DNA from: Actinoplanes liguriensis
GTDB lineage: Bacteria > Actinomycetota > Actinomycetes > Mycobacteriales > Micromonosporaceae
Length of the DNA: 7,545 nt
NCBI GenBank assembly: GCA_000715855.1
Contig: KL571323.1
Location: forward strand, 46,576 to 54,120
Direction of reading: 5' to 3'
How positions within the stretch are numbered: the stretch's first letter is position 1; the number at the start of each line of letters is the position of its first letter. Below are positions 5,481 through 7,545 of this stretch, one piece after another. The notes under the pieces are model-generated. The model did not search any database. It was given only the letters and a program-made list of their open reading frames with translations, and had not been told where the DNA came from. A program made the translations under genes and the position numbers.

Positions 5481-6635
5481 TCAGGCCGTGGCCGGCTCGG
5501 CGGCCGGCATGCGCGGCGGGCGGGACGGGTCCGGCGCGGCGGTCGGCTTGCGGTTCGGGAACGACAGGCGGATCACCTTCGCCCACGCCGACGCCACCTG
5601 CACCGGCATCGGACCGGTGACGTAGGGCAGGTCATACTTCGCGAAGAGCGCCCGCACCTTGACCGCCACCTCGGCATACCGGCTGCTCGGCAGGTCCGGG
5701 AAGAGGTGGTGCTCGATCTGGTGGGACAGGTTGCCGGTCATGATGTGCAGAAGCTTGCTGCCCGAGATGTTGGCCGAGCCGAGCATCTGCCGCAGGTACC
5801 ACTCGCCGCGGGTCTCGCCCTTGATCGAGGTGCGCTCGAAGGTGGAGACGCCGTTCGGGAAGTGACCGCACATGATCACCGAGTGGCTCCACACGTTGCG
5901 GACCAGGTTGGCGGTGAAGTTCGCGGCGATCGTGTGCAGGAAGGACGGGCCGGACAGCGCCGGGTGGATGATGTAGTCCTTCAGCACCTGCTTGCGGATC
6001 TTGCGGCCGACCGCCTTGACGTTCGCCCGGAACTCCGGCCGGTTGCGGCGCTTCTTGGTCGCCAGGTTCTTGCCCAGCTCCAGGTCGTAGGCCGCGATGC
6101 CGTACTCGAAGAACAGCGCGTTGATGAAGTTCCACACCGGCTGGAACAGGAAGAACGGGTGCCAGCGCTGGTTCTCGTCGACCCGCATGATGCCGTAGCC
6201 GAGGTCGTTGTCCTTGCCGACGACGTTCGTGTACTTGTGGTGGACCTCGTTGTGCGAGTGCTTCCACTGGTCGGCCGGGGTGACGTGGTCCCACTCCCAG
6301 GTCGTGGAGTGGATCTTCGGGTCGCGCATGAAGTCGTACTGCCCGTGCAGGATGTTGTGGCCGATCTCCATGTTCTCCAGGATCTTCGCCACCGAGAGGC
6401 CGGCCGTGCCGACGATCCAGGCCGGCGGGAAGAGCGAGAACAGCAGCACCGCCCGGCTGCCCATCTCCAGGCTGCGCTGGACCTTGATGACCCGGCGGAT
6501 GTAAGCGGCGTCGCGTTCCCCCCGGACGGCGAGCACCTCATCCCGGATGGCGTCCAGCTCGCGGCCGATCGCCTCGATGTCCTCGGCGGTCAGGTGGCCG
6601 ATCGGGTTGACTTCCTGGCGTTGCAGAGTCGTCAC
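5481..6635 (-). CDS. Membrane fatty-acid (acyl-CoA type) desaturase, DesA3-like
   Basis: This 384-residue diiron membrane enzyme would introduce a double bond into a fatty acyl chain using O2 and electrons from a reductase. All three histidine boxes are present: HNILH (93-97), HNEVHH (128-133) and HQIEHHLFPD (305-314), together the pattern of the FA_desaturase family. Hydrophobic segments occur near residues 62-82 and around 160-182 and 230-256. The overall pattern resembles mycobacterial DesA3 (Rv3229c), a stearoyl-CoA Delta-9 desaturase; the position of desaturation here is inferred. The start is GTG at 6635, with AGAGG (complement of 6641-6645) five bases upstream. It lies 43 bp after the ferredoxin reductase-like gene on the same strand, so the two are probably one operon and an electron-transfer pair. 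The proline/alanine-rich C-terminal tail (about 363-384) is probably disordered. Confidence 0.93.
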   Translation of the reverse strand: MTTLQRQEVNPIGHLTAEDIEAIGRELDAIRDEVLAVRGERDAAYIRRVIKVQRSLEMGSRAVLLFSLFPPAWIVGTAGLSVAKILENMEIGHNILHGQYDFMRDPKIHSTTWEWDHVTPADQWKHSHNEVHHKYTNVVGKDNDLGYGIMRVDENQRWHPFFLFQPVWNFINALFFEYGIAAYDLELGKNLATKKRRNRPEFRANVKAVGRKIRKQVLKDYIIHPALSGPSFLHTIAANFTANLVRNVWSHSVIMCGHFPNGVSTFERTSIKGETRGEWYLRQMLGSANISGSKLLHIMTGNLSHQIEHHLFPDLPSSRYAEVAVKVRALFAKYDLPYVTGPMPVQVASAWAKVIRLSFPNRKPTAAPDPSRPPRMPAAEPATA

Positions 6636-6678
6636 GAGTTCCTCTGTTTCTCTACTGGGGGGTCGTGATCAGAAAAGG

Positions 6679-7545
6679 TCAGGCGTCCAGGTGGCAGGGG
6701 CCGGCGGCGGCCGAGATGCACGTCTGGACCAGGACGTTGTCGCCTTCCACGGCGGTGGTGACGGTGCCGTCGCGCATGTCGCGCACGATGCCCTCACGCA
6801 TCGGGAGCACGCACGAATAGCAGATGCCCATCCGGCAGCCGGACGGCATGAGCTGCCCGGCGGCCTCCCCGGCGTCGAGGATCGAAACGCCGCCCGGCGT
6901 CTCCACCGTCTTGCCGGAACGTTCGAAGGTGACCGTGCCGCCCTCGCCGGCGATCAGCACGGTCGGCCGGAAGCGCTCGACGTGCAGCCGCTCGGCGGCG
7001 CCCGCCTCGGACCAGTTCGCGGACAGCGCGTCCAGCATCTCGCCGGGGCCGCACGCCCAGGTCTCCCGCTCGAACCTGTCCGGCACCAGGGCGTCCAGGT
7101 CGGCCGGCTTGAGCCGCCCCTCGGCGCCGGTGTGCCGCTCGATCAGCGTGATCCGCCCCTGCTCGGCGAGGGCCCGCAGGTCGGCGCCGAAGACGACGTC
7201 CTCGCTGGTGCGGGCGGAGTGCACGACGACCACGTCGCTGAGCTCGTGGACAAGACTGCGCAGGATGCCCATGACCGGCGTGATCCCGCTGCCGGCGGTC
7301 AGGAACAGGCTCTTCGCCGGCCGCTGGCGCGGCACGACGAAATCGCCGGCCGGCAGGTCCAGGTTCAGCACCATGCCGCGGCGGGCATTATTCAGGAGAT
7401 AAGAGCTGACAACCCCATCGCGTACGGCGTTGACGGTCACGTCGATCCGCCCGGAGGGGTGTCCCGCCGAGCTGCTCACCGAGTAGGAACGCCAGAGCCG
7501 GATGCCGTCCACGTCGACCCCGAGCCGGACATACTGCCCCGGCTC
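6679..7545 (-). CDS. Ferredoxin reductase-like oxidoreductase with C-terminal 2Fe-2S domain (N-terminus outside window)
   Basis: The visible 288 residues are the C-terminal part. The frame is open through the right edge, and residues before the GTG at 7512 read EPGQYVRLGVD, a normal FAD-domain sequence, so that GTG is internal. In order: an FAD-binding RSYSVSS motif, an NAD(P)-binding domain with LTAGSGITPVMGIL and ACGPGEM, and a plant-type ferredoxin domain with CRMGICYSC (C-x4-C-x2-C) and a final cysteine in QTCIS. The protein would pass electrons from NAD(P)H via FAD and the 2Fe-2S cluster to an acceptor. Its place directly upstream of the desaturase matches mycobacterial Rv3230c, the electron donor of DesA3, so the desaturase is the likely partner. 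A patch at 7387-7425 (VRDGVVSSYLLNN region) has unusual A/T-ending codons. The reductase-ferredoxin call is secure; the partner is inferred. Confidence 0.92.
   Translation of the reverse strand, partial: EPGQYVRLGVDVDGIRLWRSYSVSSSAGHPSGRIDVTVNAVRDGVVSSYLLNNARRGMVLNLDLPAGDFVVPRQRPAKSLFLTAGSGITPVMGILRSLVHELSDVVVVHSARTSEDVVFGADLRALAEQGRITLIERHTGAEGRLKPADLDALVPDRFERETWACGPGEMLDALSANWSEAGAAERLHVERFRPTVLIAGEGGTVTFERSGKTVETPGGVSILDAGEAAGQLMPSGCRMGICYSCVLPMREGIVRDMRDGTVTTAVEGDNVLVQTCISAAAGPCHLDA

Noticed and set aside
5491..5508. GCCGGC-tcggcg-GCCGGC hairpin at the desaturase 3' end as terminator
   Set aside because: It lies inside alanine/proline-rich coding sequence, where GC-rich repeats are expected; the longer perfect stem at 5435-5467 is a better candidate.
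4963..5625. Plus-strand open frame of 220 codons across the intergenic region and small membrane gene
   Set aside because: Arginine/alanine-rich after 5100, no ribosome-binding site, and it overlaps a better-supported frame with membrane helices.
5706..6668. Plus-strand open frame of 320 codons opposite the desaturase
   Set aside because: Shadow of the desaturase gene; the three histidine boxes are on the minus strand.

Overview
The window is high-GC DNA with a strong G/C third-codon bias, GTG starts and tightly packed operons, which points to an actinomycete. The PfkB-ABC-GH4 gene order and a DesA3-type desaturase with its reductase fit a filamentous actinomycete, perhaps a Micromonosporaceae relative. 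That placement is inference; no rRNA or other marker gene is present.

Left part (2-4550, plus strand): a sugar-utilisation operon entered from inside. It holds the C-terminal end of a PfkB-type sugar kinase, two CUT1-type ABC sugar permeases, a solute-binding lipoprotein, and a GH4 (6-phospho-beta-glucosidase type) glycosidase. Genes overlap by 4 bp or are separated by 1-3 bp, so they are probably co-transcribed. Proposed logic: the lipoprotein captures a glycoside, the permeases import it using an ATPase encoded elsewhere, the kinase phosphorylates it or a product, and GH4 cleaves it in the cytoplasm. The first permease gene is broken at 544-556 by 13 bases identical to the start of the Tn5/Nextera mosaic end. 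This is most likely a library-adapter remnant in the assembly, not a natural mutation.

Middle (4538-5473): two unrecognised small membrane-protein genes, transcribed divergently from a 231-bp intergenic region. That region carries a cluster of TCACGA/TCGTGA half-sites and a plausible promoter. The left gene converges on the GH4 gene with a 13-bp tail overlap. The right gene ends in a strong hairpin (5435-5467) facing the convergent desaturase gene.

Right part (5481-7545, minus strand): a membrane fatty-acid desaturase with three histidine boxes, preceded by a ferredoxin reductase-like protein with FAD, NAD(P) and C-terminal 2Fe-2S modules. The reductase gene runs off the right edge. The pair matches the known mycobacterial Rv3230c-DesA3 arrangement, in which the reductase supplies electrons to a Delta-9 desaturase. 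No RNA genes, CRISPR arrays or complete mobile elements were seen.
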